NCBI GenBank assembly: GCA_964547795.1
Contig: CAZJPD010000034.1
Coordinates: 1-8,756 of the forward strand
Source: CAZJPD01 sp964547795
GTDB lineage: Bacteria; Pseudomonadota; Alphaproteobacteria; Rickettsiales; Midichloriaceae
Length of the DNA: 8,756 nucleotides
Direction: 5' to 3'
Position 1 is the first letter of the stretch. Each line of letters begins with the position of its first letter. The notes beneath the pieces were generated by a model. It searched no databases. It worked only from the letters and a program-made list of their open reading frames with translations, and was not told where the DNA came from. This document shows, one piece after another, positions 1 to 6,014 of the stretch. The translations under genes and the position numbers were made by a program.

Positions 1-980
1 AGAGAAAAAGCTAGTGATCTTTGTCGATGAATTAGATAGGTGTAAACCTACATTTGCTATAAGTGTATTAGAAAGGGTTAAACACCTGTTTAATATAGAA
101 AATATCGTTTGGGTATTTTCTATAAACAAAGCACAGTTAATAATGAATATAAGGCATTTTTATGGAGAGATCGATGCAGGGCAGTATCTTCAACGATTTT
201 TTGATTTTGAATTACAACTACCATATAAATCAGCTGGCTTCTTTGAACAAATAATAGAGTAATATATAAAGCAAAAAAAAGAAAGTGAAGCAGACCATAT
301 TTTAGCACCTTATTGCAAAAACAGCAATTCTGAAAGAGTATTAAAACAATGGCTAAACTTTTATTTTGTATGAATTGCACTCCAAGAGATGTAGTGAGAG
401 TATGCAACTACTTAGATACTATGAGAAGAGAAATAAAAAAAGAAGGGAAGAGAGGTTCGTGTGATGATTATTATAAAGTACCTGATGAGGAGTTTAAGAA
501 ATTAGTAAATTACTATTACCTTAATTTATTTTTAGTACCTACTGTTTTAGCGGTGAAGCATCCGGAATTATACAAGGAGTTAAAAAACAATACACAATTG
601 GAAAAAAGACCCTAAAAAATGTATAGAAGACTATATAGAGGTGTTTCTTCAGGACGAAGTAATAAAAAGAAAAGACTGCCAGGAAGTACCTTGTGCATTT
701 CATAGTGATGTCCTATGTGGTATATTATGAGTACAATGGCTGTATCCATGATTTTTCACAAGTTCCCTCTAACGATTTTCTTGATCGAATTGAGTCTAGA
801 TATAAGGAGCTGGGGGAGAAGGTGCAAAATTTTAAGCAGCATATCCCCAAAGATAAATTACAGCTTTTTCATGATGGTAATAATTCTTTGCTAGTAGTAC
901 GTATTTTAGAAGAGAGTCAGCTAGTCTATCAAACCGCACTCAAATGTTGCTGTATTTTTCAAAATAATATGGAGCTTTAG
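1..980 (+). pseudogene. KAP-family P-loop NTPase, 3' remnant, degraded
   Basis: The frame is already open at the left edge, so the 5' part with the Walker A motif lies outside the window. It reads LVIFVDELDRCKP at 11-49, followed by a stretch ending VWVFSINKAQL. This is the Walker B region typical of KAP NTPases, a family of often membrane-linked ATPases found in phage exclusion and other accessory loci. The frame meets TAA at 260-262, continues open in the same frame to about 370, and then the family-like CTPRDVVRVCNYLD segment continues in another frame (from about 366). Near 598 the frame changes again: an apparent extra T splits NTQ from WKKDPKKCIEDYIE. It changes once more around 690-730, into a hydrophilic helix-rich tail ending at TAG 978-980. 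One nonsense codon and at least three frame changes make it a pseudogene. The Walker B assignment is firm; membership of the segment after about 690 is inferred only from adjacency. Confidence 0.8.
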
Positions 981-1203
981 GTATTAAGGGGGTTTTGCGA
1001 TTAATAAACAATGAGGTTAGTATCGTTTGTAGTAAATTAATTTTGATAAAACAATTAGTATTTGGTATTAGTTGTGTACTAGGTAAACACGGAAATACAC
1101 TTTTCTCTTTTAAATGCAGCCTACATGATATTAACTATAGCTTATGGGGTAGGTCAGCTTATAGACAATAATGAGAGGAAAGCTTGTAAAAGTAACAGGA
1201 TCA
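981..1203. other. Intergenic region without a recognisable gene
   Basis: This stretch between the KAP remnant and the flbD promoter shows no gene with a start codon and ribosome binding site. One frame stays open from 968 to the TAA at 1169-1171 (about 67 codons, with no ATG near its beginning). It may be a further decayed piece of the upstream gene, but its translation resembles no family I know. No RNA gene or strong terminator was seen. Confidence 0.5.
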
Positions 1204-1231
1204 TTGCTTTATATCGTTTAGTGACTATAAT
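1204..1231 (+). promoter_or_regulatory. Sigma-70-type promoter of the flbD-like gene
   Basis: TTGCTT at 1204-1209 and a perfect TATAAT at 1226-1231 are separated by 16 bp. Transcription would begin near 1238, leaving a leader of about 24 nt that contains the GGAGG Shine-Dalgarno at 1251-1255. This suggests housekeeping-sigma expression of the regulator. Assigned by consensus match only. Confidence 0.65.
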
Positions 1232-1261
1232 TTATGCCTGATATCTTTTGGGAGGCTATGG

Positions 1262-2539
1262 ATGCGATTACTAATAATAGGTGATTTAAAAGGACACATG
1301 ATCAGTGCTGCTAAAATAGCAAAGGAAAATAAAGCTAAGGTTCTGCATGCTATAGATATAACATCAGCAATGACTATTTTAAGGAGTGGAAAAAATATAG
1401 AACTGATTATGATAGACTCAGAAATGAGTGTTTCTGAACTAAAAACTGTACTAGGAAATGAGCATTTTTCCATCCCTATTGTAGCCTGTGGAGTATTAGG
1501 TGATCACAAACGTGCTGTGGAAAGTATAAAAGAAGGTGCTATTGAATATGTCCCTCTACCCCCCAATAAAGAAGCTATAGCTGCTCTGTTTACAGTGATA
1601 TCAAATAATATTAATAAAAATGAAGATATAATCTATCTATCGCCTGCCTTTTCTAAAGTAATCAGTCTAGCTAAGCAGATTGCCCCTTCTATTGCTAATG
1701 TGTTAATATCGGGTCAATCAGGGGTAGGAAAAGAGGTAATAGCAAAGCTTATTCATCAAAATAGCGATAGAGCAGATAAAGAGTTAGTATCTATAAATTG
1801 TGCCGCAATTCCTGAAAATTTACTGGAATCAGAAATGTTTGGTCATGAAAAAGGAGCATTTACAGGAGCTGTTGAAAGAAGAGTAGGTAAATTTGAGGAG
1901 GCAAATCATAGTACGTTGTTTTTGGACGAAATTAGTGAAATGGATTTGAAGCTTCAAGCAAAATTATTAAGAGCTATTCAGGAAAAAGAAATCCTAAGAG
2001 TTGGAGGGAATAGAGCAATTAAACTAAATATCAGAATTATAGCTACATCTAATAGAAATTTAATGTCAGAAGTAAAGAAAGGCAATTTCAGAGAAGACTT
2101 GTTTTATAGACTGAATGTTATTCATATAAAAGTACCTCCACTTTCGGAAAGAACTGAAGACATAAAGCCACTTACTAATCATTTTATAAAAAAGTATTGT
2201 GAGATCAACAAGGTTGAACTTAAAACAATATCTGATTCTGCAGTTGCAAAGCTGAAACTTCACACATGGTCAGGTAATGTTAGGGAATTAGAGAATACAA
2301 TACACAGAGCTGTATTAGTTACAAAATCCAAACAAATTGAAGAACAATGTTTACAATTTATCGAAGAAAATGATGAGAATAACGAAATTGAGGTATTAGA
2401 GACAGTTGAAAGAAGAGTGATCAATAAGGCTTTAACTAAATATAACAAAAATTATGACCTGGTTGCAAAAGTTTTGGGGATATCCATAAACACCTTACGG
2501 GACAAATTAAAACAATATGGGACTGCTCATAAGGCATAA
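1262..2539 (+). CDS. flbD: FlbD-like sigma-54-dependent transcriptional activator
   Basis: This 425-residue protein belongs to the NtrC/FlbD class, which activates RNA polymerase-sigma-54 by ATP hydrolysis; FlbD itself controls flagellar genes in alphaproteobacteria. Residues 1-115 form a receiver-like domain that matches FlbD closely (MRLLIIGDLKG, IPIVACG, EYVPLPP). Asp52 sits at the phospho-acceptor position, but the usual acidic pair at the end of strand 1 and the conserved switch Lys are not evident, as I recall for FlbD. The AAA+ domain (about 122-355) has Walker A GQSGVGKE (151-158), the sigma-54-contacting GAFTGA loop (198-203), Walker B LFLDE (219-223), and the FREDLFYRLNV and WSGNVRELEN motifs. 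Residues 378-420 form a Fis-type helix-turn-helix. ATG 1262 is preferred over ATG 1258 (out of frame) because it lies 6 nt after GGAGG. The gene is intact and ends in TAA. No flagellar genes are present in the window, so its regulon is inferred from family. Confidence 0.9.
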   Translation: MRLLIIGDLKGHMISAAKIAKENKAKVLHAIDITSAMTILRSGKNIELIMIDSEMSVSELKTVLGNEHFSIPIVACGVLGDHKRAVESIKEGAIEYVPLPPNKEAIAALFTVISNNINKNEDIIYLSPAFSKVISLAKQIAPSIANVLISGQSGVGKEVIAKLIHQNSDRADKELVSINCAAIPENLLESEMFGHEKGAFTGAVERRVGKFEEANHSTLFLDEISEMDLKLQAKLLRAIQEKEILRVGGNRAIKLNIRIIATSNRNLMSEVKKGNFREDLFYRLNVIHIKVPPLSERTEDIKPLTNHFIKKYCEINKVELKTISDSAVAKLKLHTWSGNVRELENTIHRAVLVTKSKQIEEQCLQFIEENDENNEIEVLETVERRVINKALTKYNKNYDLVAKVLGISINTLRDKLKQYGTAHKA

Positions 2540-2543
2540 ATCC

Positions 2544-2559
2544 TAATGTATATACATTA
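2544..2559. repeat. 16-bp perfect palindrome after flbD
   Basis: TAATGTATATACATTA is perfectly self-complementary and begins 4 bp after the flbD stop codon. No T-tract follows it, so it is not a standard terminator. It could be a binding site or simply an AT-rich chance palindrome. Confidence 0.3.
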
Positions 2560-2572
2560 TTGTATCCATATA

Positions 2573-2806
2573 TTTTCGTCATTGCAAGCCTACAACCCAT
2601 GTCTCCGTCATTGCGAGCCTGTGTAACAGGCGTGGCAATCCACCCTCCTGCCCTGTCATTGCGAACTCACAGAGTGAGTGTGGCAATCTCTGGATCACCA
2701 CAGTCGCTATCGCTCCCTCGTGATGACGGGGGTAAGAAGTTGCAACTTCGTGATGACGGGAATTGTGAGGGCTTTTTATGTCTCAACCTTTCTTGCTTTT
2801 GCTATA
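2573..2806 (+). mobile_element. MITE-like repeat, copy 1, lacking its left terminal repeat
   Basis: This copy is strongly similar to the element at 5670-5933, in the same orientation, from about 2573 to the right end at 2806. The right terminal repeat (2778-2806, ending CTTGCTTTTGCTATA) is present. No left counterpart is found upstream; the sequence changes to unrelated DNA just where the left repeat should start. The interior contains the CGTCATTGCGAG and CTCGTGATGACGG motifs. It also has self-complementary units: ATTGC/GCAAT closing CCTGT/ACAGG at 2610-2639, then ATTGCGAACTCAC paired with GTGAGTGTGGCAAT downstream. It is visibly richer in G and C than the surroundings. No transposase is encoded; the reading frame that crosses it is not gene-like. 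Confidence 0.75.
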
Positions 2807-2844
2807 CCCTACAGAAAATTTTTCAATGACTTGATTTTTATGTC

Positions 2845-2872
2845 TTGACATGATATGTGGAGGTGGTATTTA
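2845..2872 (+). promoter_or_regulatory. Possible promoter of the unknown gene / beta-barrel gene pair
   Basis: A perfect TTGACA at 2845-2850 is followed after 16 bp by a weak -10 candidate, TATTTA, at 2867-2872. It lies 40 bp downstream of the repeat element and just before the ribosome binding site at 2893-2900. If active it could drive both the interrupted frame and the beta-barrel gene, since no separate promoter is evident in the 24 bp between them. Confidence 0.4.
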
Positions 2873-2905
2873 TTGGATGTAAGCTATAAATAAAGGAGGA
2901 AATAT

Positions 2906-4510
2906 ATAGTTGCTACTAAATTACAAAAATACGAGGCAAGGAAAATCTATAAAGCAAACCACGAGGTTGCTAAAAATGATAAGATTGGCTCTTACGTATG
3001 GGATATGAAACAAGCTGGTGTTACTACTGATGCTAATGTTGTAACGTTTTTACAAACCAATTTCCCGAAATCTAAGGAGTGGAAATTGGGTGTTAATCTG
3101 CAAATTGACGAGCAGTTAAAGGTTGTTAATGGGACTCTTGCATCGCCTTTGACAAAATGCTCAACTACTGCATTGATTCAGAAGTGTAATCCTAATGCCC
3201 TTCCTACAGGGAAAGATACTGACTTATTAGCAAATTTCGTGGCAGAGGCTTATGAGATTAAGGTTGATAATGGTACTGAACTAACAGCTGCTCAATTAAC
3301 AACTGAGAATTTAATTCTTAATACAGAAAAGAAATATACTGTGCAACTAAAAATAGCAAACAGTGGTAAGGCTGTCAAAGGTGCTATTGCGAATTAGGAT
3401 ACTGCTAAGGCTCTAACTGCAATAGAAGCATTTGGTAATGTGATAGTTGATAAAGATGGTGAGATACAGGAGGTTATGGGAGAAGAAACAGATAAGAAAA
3501 AGCTAAGTACTATTGCTGTAGGTGCTACTAATGCTGATCATTATGCTACTACAAGGTCTGGTTGTGATGATTTTAGTAATGATATAGTTAAGTGTGGATA
3601 TGTGATAGGAATAGGAGTATGGAATTACTTAGGTGCAGAAACAAATGAAACATTAGCACTTGCAGGAGCGGCACGAATCCATGATTATTTAGAAAGTGTG
3701 GCTATAGTTGAAGCAGCTCAGGCTACTGCTGATAAGGCTATCAATGCAGTAGCGGATTCAAGAATTCCTAATGCTTTTGATGAGATAGGTAAGGTTCATA
3801 AAGCTGGAGATACAACTGCATGTATAATCACTAAGACTGCCACAATTAAAACTGAAAGTGATAGAGTAGCAAATGCTGATGGAAATGGTTGTAAATATAA
3901 AGCTGATGATGTAAAAGACGATTATGCTGGTGCTACTGATGCGGAAAAAGCTGCTAAGGCAAAAGTAATGACAAGTGCTTATAGCATGGCAGGTGATGAA
4001 TACTTCACTAGCAAGATAGGAACAAAAGTTGCAGACACAATCATTGCTCGCACTACGGGTGAGATTGTCGGTTATGACAATGCTATTGGTAATCACACAA
4101 TCCTAGCCAACCAACCTGCGTTGCTCAAAAAAATCGTCCTGAACTATGAGGCTGATGTTGTTCAGCAAAATGGTGAGTGGGTGAATTCCCCCAGCTTTGA
4201 CACTCCTGAGAAGCAAGCATTTGCAATGGAATATAATCTTTTAGCAAAAAATTTATGTGGTTCGCAATCAGGTAAAGAAAGTGACTTTTCTGGTGTACAG
4301 GAGGTAGGAAAATGCATAACAGCTTACTATGCGTATGTTGGTGCAGTTACAACAGCATGTACTACTCAAGCTGAGGAAATAAGTCCTGATTGTGCAGCTG
4401 GTTTTGCTGGAAAGTTAATAGCTGCGTATGGTGGTCAATTTGATAATGAAGGTATCCCTCACTTAAATGCTGCTGATGAAGCTCAAGGAAATGCTCACTA
4501 TGAATTATAA
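2906..4510 (+). pseudogene. Unrecognised 534-codon gene with ATA at the start position and one in-frame TAG
   Basis: A strong Shine-Dalgarno AAGGAGGA (2893-2900) is followed 5 nt later by ATA at 2906, then by an open frame (VATKLQKYEARKIYKANHEV at the N-terminus). No ATG, GTG or TTG occurs in frame until ATG 3005, which lacks a good ribosome binding site. The likely history is ATG mutated to ATA. The frame is interrupted once, by TAG at 3395-3397 (IAN-stop-DTAK, perhaps formerly CAG), and then stays open in the same frame to TAA at 4508-4510. The protein is rich in Ala, Asp and Thr and has several cysteines, some closely spaced (CSTTALIQKC, CDDFSNDIVKC). That could suit an exported, disulfide-bonded protein, but no signal peptide or transmembrane segment is visible. 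I recognise no family. It lies 24 bp upstream of the beta-barrel gene and may share its transcript. It is called a pseudogene because of two independent lesions; non-standard initiation with TAG readthrough is the less likely alternative. Confidence 0.7.
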
Positions 4511-4534
4511 TTTTTAATTAATTAGGAAAATACT

Positions 4535-5305
4535 ATGACAAACAATATAAACAAAATTCTTTTAACAACTGCTTTAGCCATTGGTTCTTTGAGTTTAGCT
4601 GTTGCTGATGGTGGTACATCAACAAGCTCAACAGGTGGCTTTTATGGTAAAATTGAAGCAGGTGGGGCGGTGTCTACAAAATTAAGTAGTCAAAGCTTCA
4701 AGTTTACAAAATCAAAAACAGATACTGGTCCTGCCTTTGGTGTAGAAGCTGGGTATAAACTTGATAATAACTTGAGAGTAGGTTTAAATCTTGGGTATCA
4801 GCAAAATGATGTTTCTTCATATACTCAAGTAGCTAAGAGTGAAATTCCTGAGCTTAATTTCAAAATAGGAAAGTTGAAGTTGGATACTGCTATATTTAAC
4901 GTTTACTATGATATTGAAAACAGTAGCAAGTTTACACCTTATTTTACAGTGGGATTTGGTGCTTCGAGAAATAAGGTTGATAAGTCTAGTGTGGGAGGTA
5001 CAACAAGAGAGGGGGGGGGGGGTATACATGGATTACCTGATATACTCACACCATTTTCTGTTGACTACAAAAGCAACTCCAAGAATAATTTTGCCTGGAA
5101 TGTTGGCTTAGGTGGATTATACAAGATTAATCAATCAATTTCTTTAGATGTTGGTTATAAGTTTAAGGATTTGGGTAAAATCAGCACTTCTCTTACTAGT
5201 CCCGATGTTGATGGTGAAATTGTAGAATCTTTCAAGTTGGCTAAAAAATACACAGCGAAGCTTAGAGCTCACAACATAATGTTTGGTGTAATTTATAACC
5301 TCTAA
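4535..5305 (+). CDS. Outer-membrane beta-barrel surface protein, possibly phase-variable
   Basis: This 256-residue protein begins with a signal peptide: Lys7, a hydrophobic stretch ILLTTALAIGSLSLAV, and a likely cleavage after Ala24 (AVA/DGG). The mature part shows alternating strands typical of small opacity/OmpA-like beta-barrels: GGFYGKIEAGGAV, GPAFGVEAGYKL, LRVGLNLGYQQ, YFTVGFGAS, FAWNVGLGGLY, SLDVGYKF and the final NIMFGVIYNL. It resembles the broad family of rickettsial surface antigens and Omp25-like proteins and should sit in the outer membrane; the exact family is not certain. ATG 4535 follows AGGA at 4524-4527 with 7 nt spacing. A run of 12 Gs at 5011-5022 encodes the end of Glu159 and Gly160-163, in what looks like a loop. 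One base lost or gained would end the protein at TAG 5109 or TGA 5038 respectively, so slippage could switch it off. As given, the gene is in frame and complete. Confidence 0.8.
   Translation: MTNNINKILLTTALAIGSLSLAVADGGTSTSSTGGFYGKIEAGGAVSTKLSSQSFKFTKSKTDTGPAFGVEAGYKLDNNLRVGLNLGYQQNDVSSYTQVAKSEIPELNFKIGKLKLDTAIFNVYYDIENSSKFTPYFTVGFGASRNKVDKSSVGGTTREGGGGIHGLPDILTPFSVDYKSNSKNNFAWNVGLGGLYKINQSISLDVGYKFKDLGKISTSLTSPDVDGEIVESFKLAKKYTAKLRAHNIMFGVIYNL
5011..5022 (+). repeat. 12-nt poly-G tract inside the beta-barrel gene
   Basis: Twelve consecutive Gs lie within an AT-rich coding region, encoding part of a four-glycine stretch. Tracts like this are the usual substrate for slipped-strand mispairing in surface-protein genes. 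The present length keeps the frame open; plus or minus one does not. Confidence 0.9.
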
Positions 5306-5344
5306 TTTTGCTAGGCTTGTTTAGTTGTTTTTATGGGGGGCAGA

Positions 5345-5385
5345 GGCAAGGCTTGAGGTTTTTGAAGCCTGGATGTAGAGTTGCC
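5345..5385 (+). other. Inverted-repeat structure in the 3' region of the beta-barrel transcript
   Basis: AGGCTT (5349-5354) pairs with AAGCCT (5365-5370), and GGCAA (5345-5349) can pair with TTGCC (5381-5385) around it. It lies between the beta-barrel stop codon and the terminator. It could be a stabilising 3'-UTR structure; no known RNA family is recognised. Confidence 0.3.
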
Positions 5386-5412
5386 CTTTAAGAGGTCATA
5401 TAATTTTCCATA

Positions 5413-5453
5413 AACTCCGTATCATTTGTGGTGATGCGGAGTTCTCCTTTTTT
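5413..5453 (+). terminator. Rho-independent terminator after the beta-barrel gene
   Basis: AACTCCGTATCA (5413-5424) pairs with TGATGCGGAGTT (5432-5443) in a 12-bp stem with one G-U pair and a 7-nt loop. A T-rich tract (CTCCTTTTTTATC) follows. It ends the transcript of the beta-barrel gene and shields it from the convergent tRNA-Ser. Confidence 0.85.
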
Positions 5454-5524
5454 ATCTTTTTATTTCATATATTATTTCTTTTTTTGGTTTCTTTAGTTTT
5501 TATTAATATTAAAAAATGGTTCTG

Positions 5525-5614
5525 TGGCGGAGAGAGAGGGATTCGAACCCTCGATACGAATAATCGTATACTTCCTTAGCAAGGAAGCACCTTCAACCAC
5601 TCGGTCACCTCTCC
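5525..5614 (-). tRNA. tRNA-Ser (anticodon GCU)
   Basis: Read on the minus strand, the acceptor stem GGAGAGG pairs with TCTCTCC (six Watson-Crick pairs and one G-U). It is followed by discriminator G and an encoded CCA (5525-5527). The D arm begins TGACCGAGTGGTTGAAGG. The anticodon arm is CTTCC-TTGCTAA-GGAAG, giving GCU for AGC/AGU serine codons; the anticodon lies at 5578-5580. A long variable arm (TATACGATTATTCGTATC) marks a class II tRNA, and the T arm is GAGGG-TTCGAAT-CCCTC. The mature tRNA without CCA spans 5528-5614 (87 nt). It is transcribed toward the beta-barrel gene. Confidence 0.97.
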
Positions 5615-5640
5615 TAAGAGGCTAGAAGTTTAAACTAGCT

Positions 5641-5668
5641 ATTTTAATTGAAAATAGCAATAAATCAA
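5641..5668 (-). promoter_or_regulatory. Probable promoter of tRNA-Ser
   Basis: On the minus strand TTGATT (complement of 5663-5668) and TAAAAT (complement of 5641-5646) are spaced by 16 bp. The start would fall about 20 nt before the tRNA 5' end. The -35 box lies 1 bp from the end of the repeat element that begins at 5670. Confidence 0.45.
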
Positions 5669-5669
5669 T

Positions 5670-5933
5670 TATAGCAAAAGCAAGAAAGGTTGAGACATTT
5701 TATCTATTGCAAGTCCACACCCCACATTATCGTCATTGCGAGCCTGTGCAACAGGTGTAGCAATCCACCTTCCTACCCCTGTCATTGCGAACTCACAGAG
5801 TGAGTGTGGTAATCTCTGGATCACCACGATCGCTGTTGCGATCTCGTGATGATGGGGGTAAGAAGTTGCAACCTCGTGATGACAGGAATTGTGAGGGCTT
5901 TTTATGTCTCAACCTATTCTTGCTTTTGCTATA
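5670..5933 (+). mobile_element. MITE-like repeat, copy 2, with both terminal inverted repeats
   Basis: The left end (5670-5698, starting TATAGCAAAAGCAAGAAAGG) and the right end (5904-5933, ending ATTCTTGCTTTTGCTATA) are inverted copies of about 29 bp that differ by one inserted base. The element of 264 bp has no coding capacity. Its interior matches copy 1 and holds three hairpins: ATTGC-CCTGT/ACAGG-GCAAT (5735-5764); ATTGC-ACTCAC/GTGAGT-GTAAT (5784-5813); and a third closing TCACCACGATCGC against GCGATCTCGTGATGA (5821-5852). It is flanked by TA-rich sequence, and TATA at both ends fits insertion at TA, but a target duplication cannot be separated from the palindromic ends. Non-autonomous mobility is inferred from its structure and its two copies. 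Confidence 0.8.
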
Positions 5934-6014
5934 ACAAAAACCCTTCTCGATATTAAGAGAGATTTATGTTAAAGTTAAAAAATAGCAGTTACTTTCAACT
6001 GGTGATCAACGACA

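Noticed and set aside
14..262. GTG at position 14 as a gene start
   Set aside because: The frame is open to the left edge and begins within a Walker B motif, so this is an internal codon of a truncated gene.
1225..1473. 82-codon minus-strand frame over the start of flbD
   Set aside because: It overlaps the promoter and receiver domain of a clear gene and has no features of its own.
2560..2829. 89-codon reading frame on the plus strand
   Set aside because: It runs almost entirely through the repeat element, has no ribosome binding site, and its translation follows the palindromes; not a gene.
3758..4096. 112-codon reading frame on the minus strand
   Set aside because: Antisense shadow of the unknown plus-strand gene; Ser/Ile/Cys-rich translation without a ribosome binding site.
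4908..5111. 67-codon overlapping frame inside the beta-barrel gene
   Set aside because: It is the alternative frame across the poly-G tract; useful only to show where a one-base loss would terminate.
2573..5933. The two repeat copies as a CRISPR array or as ends of a composite transposon
   Set aside because: There are only two copies, about 2.9 kb apart and about 230-260 bp long, with no regular spacers, and the DNA between them has no transposase and carries a tRNA and unrelated genes.
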